Assembly: GCA_959018755.1 (NCBI GenBank) | Contig: CAUEMA010000013.1 | Coordinates: 1-49,070 of the forward strand | From: an uncultured Collinsella sp. | GTDB lineage: Bacteria; Actinomycetota; Coriobacteriia; Coriobacteriales; Coriobacteriaceae | Direction: 5' to 3' | Length of the DNA stretch: 49,070 nt | Shown here: positions 41,474-49,070 of the stretch, one piece after another | Layout: each line of letters opens with the position of its first letter | Numbering within the stretch: the stretch's first letter is position 1 | Position numbers and translations under genes: made by a program | Notes under the pieces: model-generated | Told to the model about the DNA's origin: nothing | Databases searched by the model: none | The model's input: only the letters and a program-made list of their open reading frames with translations

Positions 41474-43207
41474 ATGTCGCAAAACGACCGCACCCAACTG
41501 ATCCCCGACCCGCAACAGCCTAGCAGGCATGCCGGTGGTGTCCAGTCGCCGCGTCCGATTGCACCGAACCACAGCAGGCAGCGCGGTGCTTCAAACGCCT
41601 CTCAGCGCCCGGGTCAGCAGCATCAGCAGCATCAACGACTCCAGCAGCACGCTGTAAACAGCAACACGCGCAGACAGGCGACCTCGCACTCACGCGCCAA
41701 TCGCAACAACACTCAAAAATCGGGCGGCAGCAATAAGCTTGGCGGAAAGACGACTCTCTTTGTGGTCTTGGGCCTCGTCGCCATTGTCTACATCGTAGGC
41801 GTCGTGGCGTTCTCGCAGGTCGCATACCCCAACACCACGATTGCCGGCGTGGACATCTCGTTCTCAAACGCTTCGTCAGCCGCCACTAAGGTTAACTCGG
41901 CATGGAAGCACTACAAGCTCACCGTGTCGGGCGACGACTTTAGCTGGACCTACCAACCCAAATCCGATGAGCCCATCGTCGACGGCGAAACTGCCGCAAA
42001 AGAGATTATCACTCACAATGAAGCCTTTATGTGGCCGGCCCGCCTTGTCGAGTCGTTAAGCGGCAAAACCAAGACCGCCGTCGCCACCAATGAGGTCAAC
42101 CTCGATCAAGACGTCGACCTGTCCATGCTCTCCAATGCCTTTGATCAAAAGCAGTTCGAAGAGGACCTGGGCGCCGCCATCGATGCCTTTAACGAAGGTC
42201 GTTCCGGCACCTTTGAGGCCTCGAGCTCCTATGACGAGCAAGCTGGCAAGTTCACCGTGGAGAAGGCCCGCTCCAACGAAAAGCTCAGCCGCAAGCACGT
42301 GATCAAATATGCCGAGCTTGAGCTCGCATCGCTGGCCGAATCCGTCGATATCACCAAGATCGGCAACGACGCCTACGAGCCCCTCAACGGCACGCTCACC
42401 AACGACCAGATTCAAGCCGCATGCGATGCAGCCAACAACTTCCTGGGCGTCAACGTGAGCCTCAAGCTTAACGGCGATGAAGTCGGCAAGGTCGACGGCA
42501 GCTCAGTGCTGCAGTGGATCAGCTTTGCTGATCCGGCCAATCCCACGCTCGATACCTCACAGATCAGTAGCTGGGCCGCAGAGCTCGCCAACAGCTTTAA
42601 CACCGTAGGAACCACGCGCTGGTGGACACGGGCCGACGGTAAGGAGTGCGCCGTCGAGGGCGGCGACTTTGGCTGGTCCATTGACAGCAAAACGCTCGCC
42701 AAGCAGGTAGAAGACGCCATAAACAACAAGCAGACGGGCGACATCGAAATTTCGTATTCCAAGAAGGCTGATACCTTCACCGCAAAGGGCGAACCCGACT
42801 GGAAGGCCTACATCGACGTCGATCTTTCCGAACAATATGCCCGCTACTATGACGAAAATGGTTCCATCGTCTGGGAAGCACACTTCATCTCGGGACTGCC
42901 GGGTGAGCATGCCACACCCGAAGGCGTATGGCAGATCAACAGCAACAGTGGCGGAACAACGCTTATCGGCAAAAAGGACCCCGAAACCGGCGAGCCAGAA
43001 TACGAATCCAAGGTCGACTACTGGATGCCCTTTGAGGGCAACATGGTGGGTCTCCATGATGCCTCCTGGCAGAACGATGCAAGTTTTGATAACCCCAACT
43101 CCTACAAGTGGTGCGGCAGCCACGGCTGCATTAATTTGCGGCCGAGCGATGCCAAAGCGCTGCACGAGTGCATCAAAGTCGGTCTGTGCGTGGTCGTGCA
43201 CTCATAG
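41474..43207 (+). CDS. membrane-anchored L,D-transpeptidase (YkuD)
   Basis: 577 residues. The N-terminal 90 are Gln/Asn/His/Arg-rich and probably cytosolic, followed by one membrane helix (TTLFVVLGLVAIVYIVGVVAF, about 93-113). Then come about 310 residues resembling PG_binding_4 domains and a C-terminal YkuD domain with GLHDASW and SHGCINL (549-555, catalytic Cys552). It cross-links or modifies peptidoglycan outside the membrane. AAGGAAA precedes the ATG. The Gln-rich head, with QQHQQHQ, is unusual and of unknown use. Confidence 0.9.
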   Translation: MSQNDRTQLIPDPQQPSRHAGGVQSPRPIAPNHSRQRGASNASQRPGQQHQQHQRLQQHAVNSNTRRQATSHSRANRNNTQKSGGSNKLGGKTTLFVVLGLVAIVYIVGVVAFSQVAYPNTTIAGVDISFSNASSAATKVNSAWKHYKLTVSGDDFSWTYQPKSDEPIVDGETAAKEIITHNEAFMWPARLVESLSGKTKTAVATNEVNLDQDVDLSMLSNAFDQKQFEEDLGAAIDAFNEGRSGTFEASSSYDEQAGKFTVEKARSNEKLSRKHVIKYAELELASLAESVDITKIGNDAYEPLNGTLTNDQIQAACDAANNFLGVNVSLKLNGDEVGKVDGSSVLQWISFADPANPTLDTSQISSWAAELANSFNTVGTTRWWTRADGKECAVEGGDFGWSIDSKTLAKQVEDAINNKQTGDIEISYSKKADTFTAKGEPDWKAYIDVDLSEQYARYYDENGSIVWEAHFISGLPGEHATPEGVWQINSNSGGTTLIGKKDPETGEPEYESKVDYWMPFEGNMVGLHDASWQNDASFDNPNSYKWCGSHGCINLRPSDAKALHECIKVGLCVVVHS

Positions 43208-43271
43208 CGCATCACACGCGACACAATAAAGTCCAACGCCATCTACCTTTCAATGCTGAAAGAAACATGCC

Positions 43272-43301
43272 TATACGCCCGCCCCAACCGGCGGGCGTAT
43301 A
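43272..43301 (+). terminator. 12-bp hairpin between the L,D-transpeptidase and macA-like genes
   Basis: TATACGCCCGCC (43272-43283) pairs perfectly with GGCGGGCGTATA (43290-43301), loop CCAACC. The following sequence is TACTTATC rather than a T-run, so termination may be weak. Upstream frames through it are not part of macA. Confidence 0.6.
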
Positions 43302-43335
43302 TACTTATCGCGGTATGTTCTATAAAGGAGACGCT

Positions 43336-44748
43336 ATGACAAAAGTCCCCACCATCACTCCGGGTCCCGACGATACCGGGCATGCGCCGGAAGGCGCCAC
43401 CGAAACCCTGCCGGTTATCACAAGCGCCCCCACGGCACAGCAAAACGACAACAAGCAAGGTAACGCCGGGATATCCGACGATGAGGCCTACGCAAAGCTC
43501 AAGACCAAGCGTGCCGAACGGCGACACAAAAAGCTCGTCCGCCGCGGAATTGCGGCCGGCATCGTGGGCGCTATTGTGCTCATCGCCGTTGTTGTGACTT
43601 TAGTCGTCAACGCAATGCCGGCTGGTACCAGCGGGCCGGTGACCGACATGGTCATGGAAGGTACCTTTACCACGACCGTCGAGGCAAAAGGGCAGCTCAA
43701 GCCTATTTCGGCCTCGGTCGTCTCCCCTTCTGTCGACGGTACGGTGGCACAGATCAACGTGCAGGCCGGTCAAAACATCAACGAAGGCGACGTGCTCATG
43801 ACGATCAAAAACGATGAGCTCGATAACGCCGTTGCCGAGGCGAAGCGCGCGGTCGCGGCTGCCCAGGAAGACCTGAAAAACGCGCAGGCGGCGCTCGCCG
43901 CCGCACAGGCAGCACCGACATTGGATGCTGACGGAGCAACCGCCCCGACGGATACAACCGACAACGCCAGCGCCGTCTCGAGCGCACAGCGCAATCTTGC
44001 CTCGGCTCAGGCAACCCTTGACCAGGCTAACGCCAAGGCGGCCGAACGCACCGTAAAGGCCCCCAGCTCGGGCAGCATCGTCGAGCTCAACGCCAAAGTG
44101 GGCGCCACGGTGACCGGAGGCATGGTCATGGGCGAAGGCGACACGAGCGGCGGCAAGCAGTGCATGCAGATCGCCGACCTCTCCAAGATGAAGGTGACGG
44201 TTCAGGTGGGCGAAAAGGACATCGCCAAGATCGCCGTAGGCCAGAGCGCCAACGTTACCTATCCCGCGTTTCCCGATATCGTGAGTCAGGGCACCGTCAC
44301 GGCTATCGCGTCGGTGGCAAACTCCGACGCCGCCAACGGTGGTGGCGGCAGCGTGACCTTTAACGTCGACATCCTCATCGAGGCACCCGACAGCCGCCTT
44401 AAGCCCGGTATGACCGCCGAGGTCTCAGTGGTGACCGAACAGCTTGATGAGGTGGTCATGGTGCCCACCATGGCGCTGATGACCGAGGATGGCGAGCACT
44501 ATTACGTCAATCTGGCTACTGATGACGAAGGCAAGGAAACGCGCCGCGTGAAGGTGACCGTCGTGACGCAAAACGACAACGACGCCGTGGTCGGCAAGAC
44601 ACAGGTCAAGCGCGACGACCAGGGCAACGAGATCAACCCCGACGTGCCGGTTACCAAGCTGCGCGATGGCGACACTATCGTTATGGATACCGGCGCGGGC
44701 ATGACGGCAGACGGCGGCGACGGACTGCCCGCCGACGAGGGCATGTAA
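43336..44748 (+). CDS. MacA/HlyD-type adaptor of an ABC exporter
   Basis: 470 residues from ATG 43336 (AAAGGAGA upstream). A cytosolic head of about 70 residues, a membrane helix (IAAGIVGAIVLIAVVVTLVV), then a lipoyl/barrel-sandwich half (GTVAQINVQAGQNINEGDVLM), an Ala/Gln-rich helical hairpin, the second lipoyl half (RTVKAPSSGSIVELNAKVGATV) and a beta-barrel (VTVQVGEKDIAKIAVGQSA). In single-membrane bacteria such proteins work with a MacB-type pump to move peptides or other compounds across the wall side. It overlaps the ATPase gene by one base (TAATG). Substrate unknown. Confidence 0.9.
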   Translation: MTKVPTITPGPDDTGHAPEGATETLPVITSAPTAQQNDNKQGNAGISDDEAYAKLKTKRAERRHKKLVRRGIAAGIVGAIVLIAVVVTLVVNAMPAGTSGPVTDMVMEGTFTTTVEAKGQLKPISASVVSPSVDGTVAQINVQAGQNINEGDVLMTIKNDELDNAVAEAKRAVAAAQEDLKNAQAALAAAQAAPTLDADGATAPTDTTDNASAVSSAQRNLASAQATLDQANAKAAERTVKAPSSGSIVELNAKVGATVTGGMVMGEGDTSGGKQCMQIADLSKMKVTVQVGEKDIAKIAVGQSANVTYPAFPDIVSQGTVTAIASVANSDAANGGGGSVTFNVDILIEAPDSRLKPGMTAEVSVVTEQLDEVVMVPTMALMTEDGEHYYVNLATDDEGKETRRVKVTVVTQNDNDAVVGKTQVKRDDQGNEINPDVPVTKLRDGDTIVMDTGAGMTADGGDGLPADEGM

Positions 44749-45521
44749 TGCGCCCCGTCATCGACATCCGCAACGTGCATCGTATCTTTGAGAGCGAAGC
44801 CGGTTGCGCCCACATCCTGCACAACGTGAGCCTGGCGGTAGACTCCGGTGAGTTCGTCGCCATCACCGGCCCCTCGGGCTCGGGCAAGTCGACGCTCATG
44901 AACATCCTGGGTTGCCTGGACAAACCGACGGCGGGTGACTATTACCTGCAGGGGCTCAATATCGCCGAACTCGACGATGATGAGCTCACCGAGGTGCGTG
45001 CGTTGAGCATCGGCTTTGTCTTCCAGAGCTTCAACCTGCTGCCGCGCCTATCGGTTATCGAAAACGTCATGTTGCCGTTGTCCTACACCAATGTGCCGCG
45101 CAGCCAGCGCGAGATGCGCGCCGTACACGCACTGCAAGCTGTCACGCTTCCGGTCGACCATTGGGACCACCGCATATCAGAACTCTCGGGTGGACAGATG
45201 CAGCGCGTCGCCATCGCGCGCGCCCTCGTCAACGATCCGCCCATCATCTTGGCCGACGAACCCACGGGAAACCTAGACTCGGCAACCGGGGCACTCGTCA
45301 TGGAAACATTCCACAAGCTCCAAGAACGAGGCAAGACCATCGTGCTCATCACGCACGACCCGGGCATTGCCGCCGAGGCCGACCGGGCCGTAACCATTCG
45401 CGACGGACGTATCCATGACGGCGCATATATCGCGCATGCACCGAACAATCTACGTTGCGCCGTCAACGAGCTACCCGCGATTTGCGCACCTTCTACACCG
45501 CCGAAAGGAGCAGAGGCATGA
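44748..45521 (+). CDS. MacB-type ABC transporter ATP-binding protein
   Basis: 257 residues. Walker A ITGPSGSGKSTLMNILGCLD, Q-loop VFQSFNLLP, signature ELSGGQMQRVAIARAL, Walker B IILADEPTGNLDS and the H-loop LITHDPG are intact, typical of the MacB/LolD group. The last 40 residues after DGRIHDG (YIAHAPNNLRCAVNEL...) are an unconserved extension. It powers the exporter formed with the genes on either side. It overlaps both neighbours, so the three genes are one operon. Confidence 0.94.
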   Translation: MRPVIDIRNVHRIFESEAGCAHILHNVSLAVDSGEFVAITGPSGSGKSTLMNILGCLDKPTAGDYYLQGLNIAELDDDELTEVRALSIGFVFQSFNLLPRLSVIENVMLPLSYTNVPRSQREMRAVHALQAVTLPVDHWDHRISELSGGQMQRVAIARALVNDPPIILADEPTGNLDSATGALVMETFHKLQERGKTIVLITHDPGIAAEADRAVTIRDGRIHDGAYIAHAPNNLRCAVNELPAICAPSTPPKGAEA

Positions 45522-46732
45522 GCACCCGTGATCTTGTCCAAGAAGCCCTGCACTCGCTCGAGGCCAACAAGGGACGTAGTCTGCTCACCATCCTGGGCAT
45601 CGTCATTGGCATCGCCTCGGTCATAGCCATGACCTCGCTCATCGGCGGAATCCAAAACAGCTTGGTCAACAGCTTGGGCCTCAACGCGGCCCGCATGGTG
45701 CAGGTCTACTCGTCCCAAGAGCTCACCGATTCGGACGTCGAGAAGCTACGAAAAATGGTGCCGCAAATTGAGCGGATCGGCATCGTCGACAGCGCCTATT
45801 CAGAGTACAAAGTTGGAGATAAAAGCTATACCGTCATGGCCCAGGGTGTCGATAGCGACATGCTCGACGCCGTGGGCGCCAGCAAGATCGTCGCCGGTCG
45901 CACCTATAGCGACATCGAGTCCAAATCCGGCGCGCGCGTGGCGCTCATCGGCCGCGGCGGCGCCGATCAACTTTACGGCAACGAACAGGACGCGATTGGC
46001 AAGACCATCAAGGTTTCAAGCGGAGACGTGCAGATCATTGGCGTCATCGACGGCGGCAACGACTCCATGGGCTCGCTGAGCCTGTACATGCCACGAGAAA
46101 CGATCGCCGAGCTCTATGGCGATGACAATCCGTCATTTCCCAGCGTGACGGCACTCGCCGCCGAGGGCACGGACATGGATGAGCTCTGCAAGACGATCGA
46201 GTCCAAGGTGCGCAACATGAAGGGCATCTCGGAGGACGACGAGTACGAAAGCGTGACGGCAAGCTCCATGAAAAGCGCTATCGATGCCCTCAACTCCTTT
46301 ATGGGCGCCTTCTCGCTCATCATGGGCGCGGTTGCCGGCATTTCGCTGCTCGTGGGCGGAATCGGCATTATGAACATGATGCTCACCAACGTGACCGAGC
46401 GCATCCGCGAGATCGGTATTCGCCGCGCTCTGGGCGCAAGCCGACGTGATATCACCGCCCAGTTTTTGGCCGAATCCTCGGCGCTGTGCATCACCGGCGG
46501 CATTTTAGGTGTCGTGATTGGCTATCTACTGGCCTGGGGTCTTACGTTCTTTGCCGCCAACTCGAGCATTATGAGCGAGTTTGGGGCCACTGGGACGATT
46601 ACGCCGAGCTTCTCCATTACGACCGTGCTGATTGCATTTGCCGTATCGGTCGGCATCGGCGTGATCTTTGGCTTCTACCCCGCCCGCCGCGCCGCAAAGC
46701 TCGATCCAGTCGAGTGCCTGCGCTATCAGTAA
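45518..46732 (+). CDS. MacB-type ABC transporter permease
   Basis: 404 residues from ATG 45518, overlapping the ATPase stop (ATGA), with AAAGGAG upstream. First membrane helix LLTILGIVIGIASVIAMTSL, a large extracellular domain (about 50-270, MacB_PCD-like), then three helices near the C-terminus (LIMGAVAGISLLVGGIGIMNMM, ILGVVIGYLLAWGLTFF, FAVSVGIGVIFGFYPA). The coupling segment NVTERIREIGIRRALGASRRDI is characteristic of FtsX/MacB permeases. Substrate unknown; lipoprotein, peptide or antibiotic export are the usual roles. Confidence 0.94.
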   Translation: MSTRDLVQEALHSLEANKGRSLLTILGIVIGIASVIAMTSLIGGIQNSLVNSLGLNAARMVQVYSSQELTDSDVEKLRKMVPQIERIGIVDSAYSEYKVGDKSYTVMAQGVDSDMLDAVGASKIVAGRTYSDIESKSGARVALIGRGGADQLYGNEQDAIGKTIKVSSGDVQIIGVIDGGNDSMGSLSLYMPRETIAELYGDDNPSFPSVTALAAEGTDMDELCKTIESKVRNMKGISEDDEYESVTASSMKSAIDALNSFMGAFSLIMGAVAGISLLVGGIGIMNMMLTNVTERIREIGIRRALGASRRDITAQFLAESSALCITGGILGVVIGYLLAWGLTFFAANSSIMSEFGATGTITPSFSITTVLIAFAVSVGIGVIFGFYPARRAAKLDPVECLRYQ

Positions 46733-46757
46733 GCCGTGACCTTACGCGCGCAACAAT

Positions 46758-46799
46758 TTGGGCCCGGACCTGCATTACTTCGCAAGGTCACGGGCCCAA
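46758..46799. terminator. bidirectional hairpin between the convergent permease and tetR genes
   Basis: TTGGGCCCG (46758-46766) pairs with CGGGCCCAA (46791-46799); inside, GACCT/AGGTC extends the stem. Short AT-rich flanks lie on both sides. It serves genes ending at 46732 (+) and 46824 (-). Confidence 0.7.
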
Positions 46800-46823
46800 T
46801 TCTCTACAAGGACACAGGCTTAG

Positions 46824-47435
46824 CTACCCGAGCTTAGCCTCCAGGCTCGACAAGCCATTAAGAGTCAGGTCGTTGGCGACAGCCGAGACACGCTCGATGG
46901 GAACCGAGCCGTCCGACAACGCCCACGTGCGATAGATGCCGATAATGCCGGACAGCAAAAACGCTAGGTAGTAATCGAACATTTCGTCCTTTAGGCCCTC
47001 GGGCAGCAGGTCACGCTCGGCAATCTCGTGCTCGAGCGGAACGCGCAGGCGAGCCATAAAGTCGTCGAGCGGAATATTTTCAATCAACTGGCGATTAAGC
47101 ACCAGGTTGTTGCACAGTGCCTCGTTAACGGTCTTGAAAAAGGACGCCGCAGCGCCGAGTGCACGCTCGTTGGTGTCGCCACCCATGGAGGAAAGCGTCT
47201 TCTCGACCGAATCGACGATCATCTGGACCACATCGACGGCAATGGCATCGAGCAAGCCATCGACCGTACCAAAGTGCACGTAGAAGGTCTTGCGGTCCAC
47301 ATTCGCCTCACGCGCGATGGCGCTCACCGTAATATCGGCCAGAGGCTTTTCCATGAGCAGTCGCTCAAACGCCGAAAGAATCGCATTGCGGCTGCGGACG
47401 ATACGACGGTCAAGGCGAGGTTTGGTGGTAGCCAT
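46824..47435 (-). CDS. TetR-family transcriptional regulator
   Basis: 203 residues. The N-terminal helix-turn-helix is clear: RNAILSAFERLLMEKPLADITVSAIAREANVDRKTFYVHFG (about 17-57, TetR_N pattern with K-x-F-Y-x-H-F). The C-terminal half is helical, without a recognisable ligand signature. AAGGGG precedes the ATG. It is convergent with the exporter operon, so it could control that pump, itself, or the membrane-protein gene upstream. An inverted repeat lies 53 nt before its start. Confidence 0.88.
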   Translation of the reverse strand: MATTKPRLDRRIVRSRNAILSAFERLLMEKPLADITVSAIAREANVDRKTFYVHFGTVDGLLDAIAVDVVQMIVDSVEKTLSSMGGDTNERALGAAASFFKTVNEALCNNLVLNRQLIENIPLDDFMARLRVPLEHEIAERDLLPEGLKDEMFDYYLAFLLSGIIGIYRTWALSDGSVPIERVSAVANDLTLNGLSSLEAKLG

Positions 47436-47487
47436 AGACGTGTCCCCTTCATGTCAACTGCCCACCCATAGCTCATGTACAAGTGGG

Positions 47488-47513
47488 AGATAATCAACGT
47501 AAGAGGATTATCT
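47488..47513. promoter_or_regulatory. candidate TetR operator
   Basis: AGATAATC (47488-47495) and GATTATCT (47506-47513) form an 8-bp inverted repeat with a 10-nt centre, upstream of tetR in the 136-nt gap 47436-47571. Size and place suit self-control by the TetR protein; not more than a candidate. Confidence 0.5.
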
Positions 47514-47571
47514 TACATCTCTAATCGCGATGACGAGCATCATCAAGAACGCACGACTCGCACGCTGAATC

Positions 47572-48864
47572 CTAGGACCGCTTCTTTTTATTGAGCACCG
47601 CAGGGGAAACGCGGATGCCGTCGCCAGTCTGGCGAACGTAGGTCTTGCGAGCCGGCTTAGAGGCCACAGCAGCCTTTTGAGCACGCTGATTGGGGTCCAC
47701 GGTAACCTGGCACGCAGGATACGCCTTAACGGGCGTAGAGGACGTCTGAGGCGCGCGTCCAAGCTTTCGCATCACACGGTCCCAGCGCGCATGGATACTC
47801 TCGTTATGAGCGCTCTTAAGGCCCAGCAGCGGGGCGGCCAAAATGGTCGGCGCGATAAAGGTGATCAGACGCCACAGCAGATAGCCGGCAGTCGATGCCG
47901 TGCCAAAAAAGTGACCCAAAAACAGTGCGAAGCCGCCCTCGGCGCCACCGGTGCCGCCGGGCAGCGGAACGGCGGAGCTCAGCAGCTGGACAAAGGCGCT
48001 CGCAGCCATGACCGAGAAAAAGTCGACTTCGTGGTGGCCAAAGGAGAGCATCAAAAAATACGGAACCAGGTATAAAAACGCCAGTTGCAGCATAGTGATA
48101 ACGACCGTGAGCAACATGGACGAAAAATGGCCGGCGGAGAGTTTGAATTTCTCGGAGAACGAGTAGATCTCGCCATCGACAAAGGTGCGCCAGCCCTCGA
48201 TCTTTGTGGCCGAGACGCCCACGCGCTCGAGCCAATTGATGATGCAATGAGCGACGCGCGTGACGGTCTTGGGCATCAACGCCACGGCAAAGATGCCGAG
48301 CAGGATGCAGCAGTGGCCGCCAAAGCTAAAGACGCACAGCAGCGTCATGTCGCCATAACGCTCGGCGAAAAACGGCATACGGGCGAGCAGCAGAATGGCG
48401 CCCCATGCCACCAAACCAAATTGGTACACGATAAAGCGGGTGAACTGTGTAGCACCCGCTTCGCCCACGTTTTGGCCGGCTTTGGTCAGACGGTAAATCT
48501 GGGCAGGCGTAGAGCCCATCATCATGGGCGTCAGGTTGCCAAAGAAGATGCCGCTCGCCTCGACCGAAATGAGGTCGCGGATGCCGACGGGTGATTCGGG
48601 GTCGAGCCAAACGGCGATCGCGTACGCCACGATGCCAAAAACAAGATACAGAAACATGCAAAAGCATGCAGCAAAGAGCCAGGACATCTGGACACTGGAC
48701 ATAGCGGCCCAAAACTGCCCCATCTGCCCGGCTACGACCAGATAGACGATATAGCCGATCAGCACAACGCCGATAAAGATGGCGCCGCGACGCGCGCTCT
48801 TGTTGTCATCGCCGCCAGAAACCTCGACCTGGGGCTTTGGGCTATGCTGAGAGGACTCCGTCAT
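47572..48864 (-). CDS. UPF0104 / LPG-synthase-TM-like membrane protein
   Basis: 430 residues from ATG 48864 (AAGGAG upstream). About eight hydrophobic helices from residue 27 (GAIFIGVVLIGYIVYLVVAG) to about 350. EASGIFFGNLTPMMMGSTPAQIY and SSAVPLPGGTGGAEGGFALF are the two Pro/Gly-rich signatures of the PF03706 family (transmembrane half of MprF and glycolipid flippases). The catalytic C-terminal domain of MprF is absent; instead the last 75 residues are basic and polar (KKKRS end). It may flip or make a lipid; the function is not settled for such stand-alone forms. Confidence 0.82.
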   Translation of the reverse strand: MTESSQHSPKPQVEVSGGDDNKSARRGAIFIGVVLIGYIVYLVVAGQMGQFWAAMSSVQMSWLFAACFCMFLYLVFGIVAYAIAVWLDPESPVGIRDLISVEASGIFFGNLTPMMMGSTPAQIYRLTKAGQNVGEAGATQFTRFIVYQFGLVAWGAILLLARMPFFAERYGDMTLLCVFSFGGHCCILLGIFAVALMPKTVTRVAHCIINWLERVGVSATKIEGWRTFVDGEIYSFSEKFKLSAGHFSSMLLTVVITMLQLAFLYLVPYFLMLSFGHHEVDFFSVMAASAFVQLLSSAVPLPGGTGGAEGGFALFLGHFFGTASTAGYLLWRLITFIAPTILAAPLLGLKSAHNESIHARWDRVMRKLGRAPQTSSTPVKAYPACQVTVDPNQRAQKAAVASKPARKTYVRQTGDGIRVSPAVLNKKKRS

Positions 48865-48973
48865 GAGGCTCCTTCTGACCGTCAAAGTATCTGGCCTATT
48901 GTACCCGTATGGGAGATGAGCAAAACGTAAAGCTATGAGGCAAATGGGATTAACAGACCAGCCCGCATGCAAT

Positions 48974-49004
48974 AAAAAACCCGACCTTCTCACGAAAGGC
49001 CGGG
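48974..49004 (-). terminator. intrinsic terminator after tRNA-Glu
   Basis: On the minus strand CCCGGCCTT/AAGGTCGGG (one G-T pair), 7-nt loop, then six T. Lies 12 nt past the tRNA CCA end. 48865-48973 shows only the upstream region of the membrane-protein gene. Confidence 0.85.
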
Positions 49005-49015
49005 TATCTAAATCA

Positions 49016-49070
49016 TGGTAGCCCGTACCAGATTCGAACTGGTGATCTCCGCCTTGAGAGGGCGGCGTCC
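49016..49070 (-). tRNA. tRNA-Glu(CTC), cut by the window edge
   Basis: The 3' 55 nt are present: anticodon arm CCGCC, loop CTCTCAA (anticodon CTC), GGCGG, T-arm ACCAG TTCGAAT CTGGT, acceptor 3' strand ACGGGCT, A73 and encoded CCA. The 5' acceptor and most of the D-arm lie outside. Identity rests on the anticodon and on similarity of the anticodon arm to other tRNA-Glu. Confidence 0.88.

Noticed and set aside
43336..46732. MacA/MacB-like genes considered as a bacteriocin self-immunity and export locus
   Set aside because: No precursor peptide, modification enzyme or peptidase domain could be found nearby; only the general exporter call is supported.

Overview
The window looks like chromosome of a high-GC, Gram-positive anaerobic gut actinobacterium of the class Coriobacteriia, most likely Collinsella. 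This is inferred from the gene set (complete glgBPCDA glycogen operon, single-chain iron-sulfur serine dehydratase, priA-def-fmt-rsmB block, LoaP-led polysaccharide locus) and from the high GC of most genes. No rRNA gene is present, so the genus is an inference.

Layout. (1) 1-2386: a short stretch with no convincing gene, then a minus-strand pair: a 47-residue ORF and a 593-residue winged-helix/PIN-like/coiled-coil/two-TM protein of unknown role. (2) 2401-14440: a minus-strand surface-polysaccharide operon. It is headed by a LoaP-type NusG paralogue with a long leader, followed by a priming sugar transferase, three glycosyltransferases, CapE, CapF and CapG (UDP-N-acetyl-L-fucosamine synthesis), Wzy and Wzx, and ends in a frameshifted NeuB-like remnant and an intrinsic terminator. 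Glycosyltransferase, flippase and polymerase genes are visibly AT-richer than the nucleotide-sugar genes, so the locus is a mosaic. (3) 14751-16467: tRNA-Ala(GGC), palindromic repeats, a thiamine-pyrophosphokinase-like gene and a HAD phosphatase/phosphomutase. (4) 16489-29851: alpha-glucan storage and use: glgB, glgP, glgC, glgD, glgA, then a GH13-GH77 fusion. Repeated TGGTAAAAC half-sites lie upstream of both glgB and the fusion gene. GlgB and GlgA carry long Lys/Ala/Thr-rich C-terminal tails. (5) 29940-37846: fmdB-like gene, then the convergent block gltX, priA, def, fmt, rsmB. (6) 38075-46732: metK, sdaA, an L,D-transpeptidase and a MacA/MacB-type ABC exporter. (7) 46824-49070: a TetR regulator, a UPF0104/LPG-synthase-TM-like membrane protein and a partial tRNA-Glu(CTC).

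The most unusual non-coding feature is a set of long palindromes (arms 15-33 nt, unrelated centres) in almost every sizeable intergenic gap. Several share GGGAC/GTCCC-containing termini, and two share the same 15-nt arm. They resemble REP/REPIN-type or MITE-type non-autonomous elements, but no transposase is visible here. The best candidate for an undescribed protein system is the small ORF plus the PIN-like membrane protein placed directly behind the terminator of the LoaP-controlled operon.
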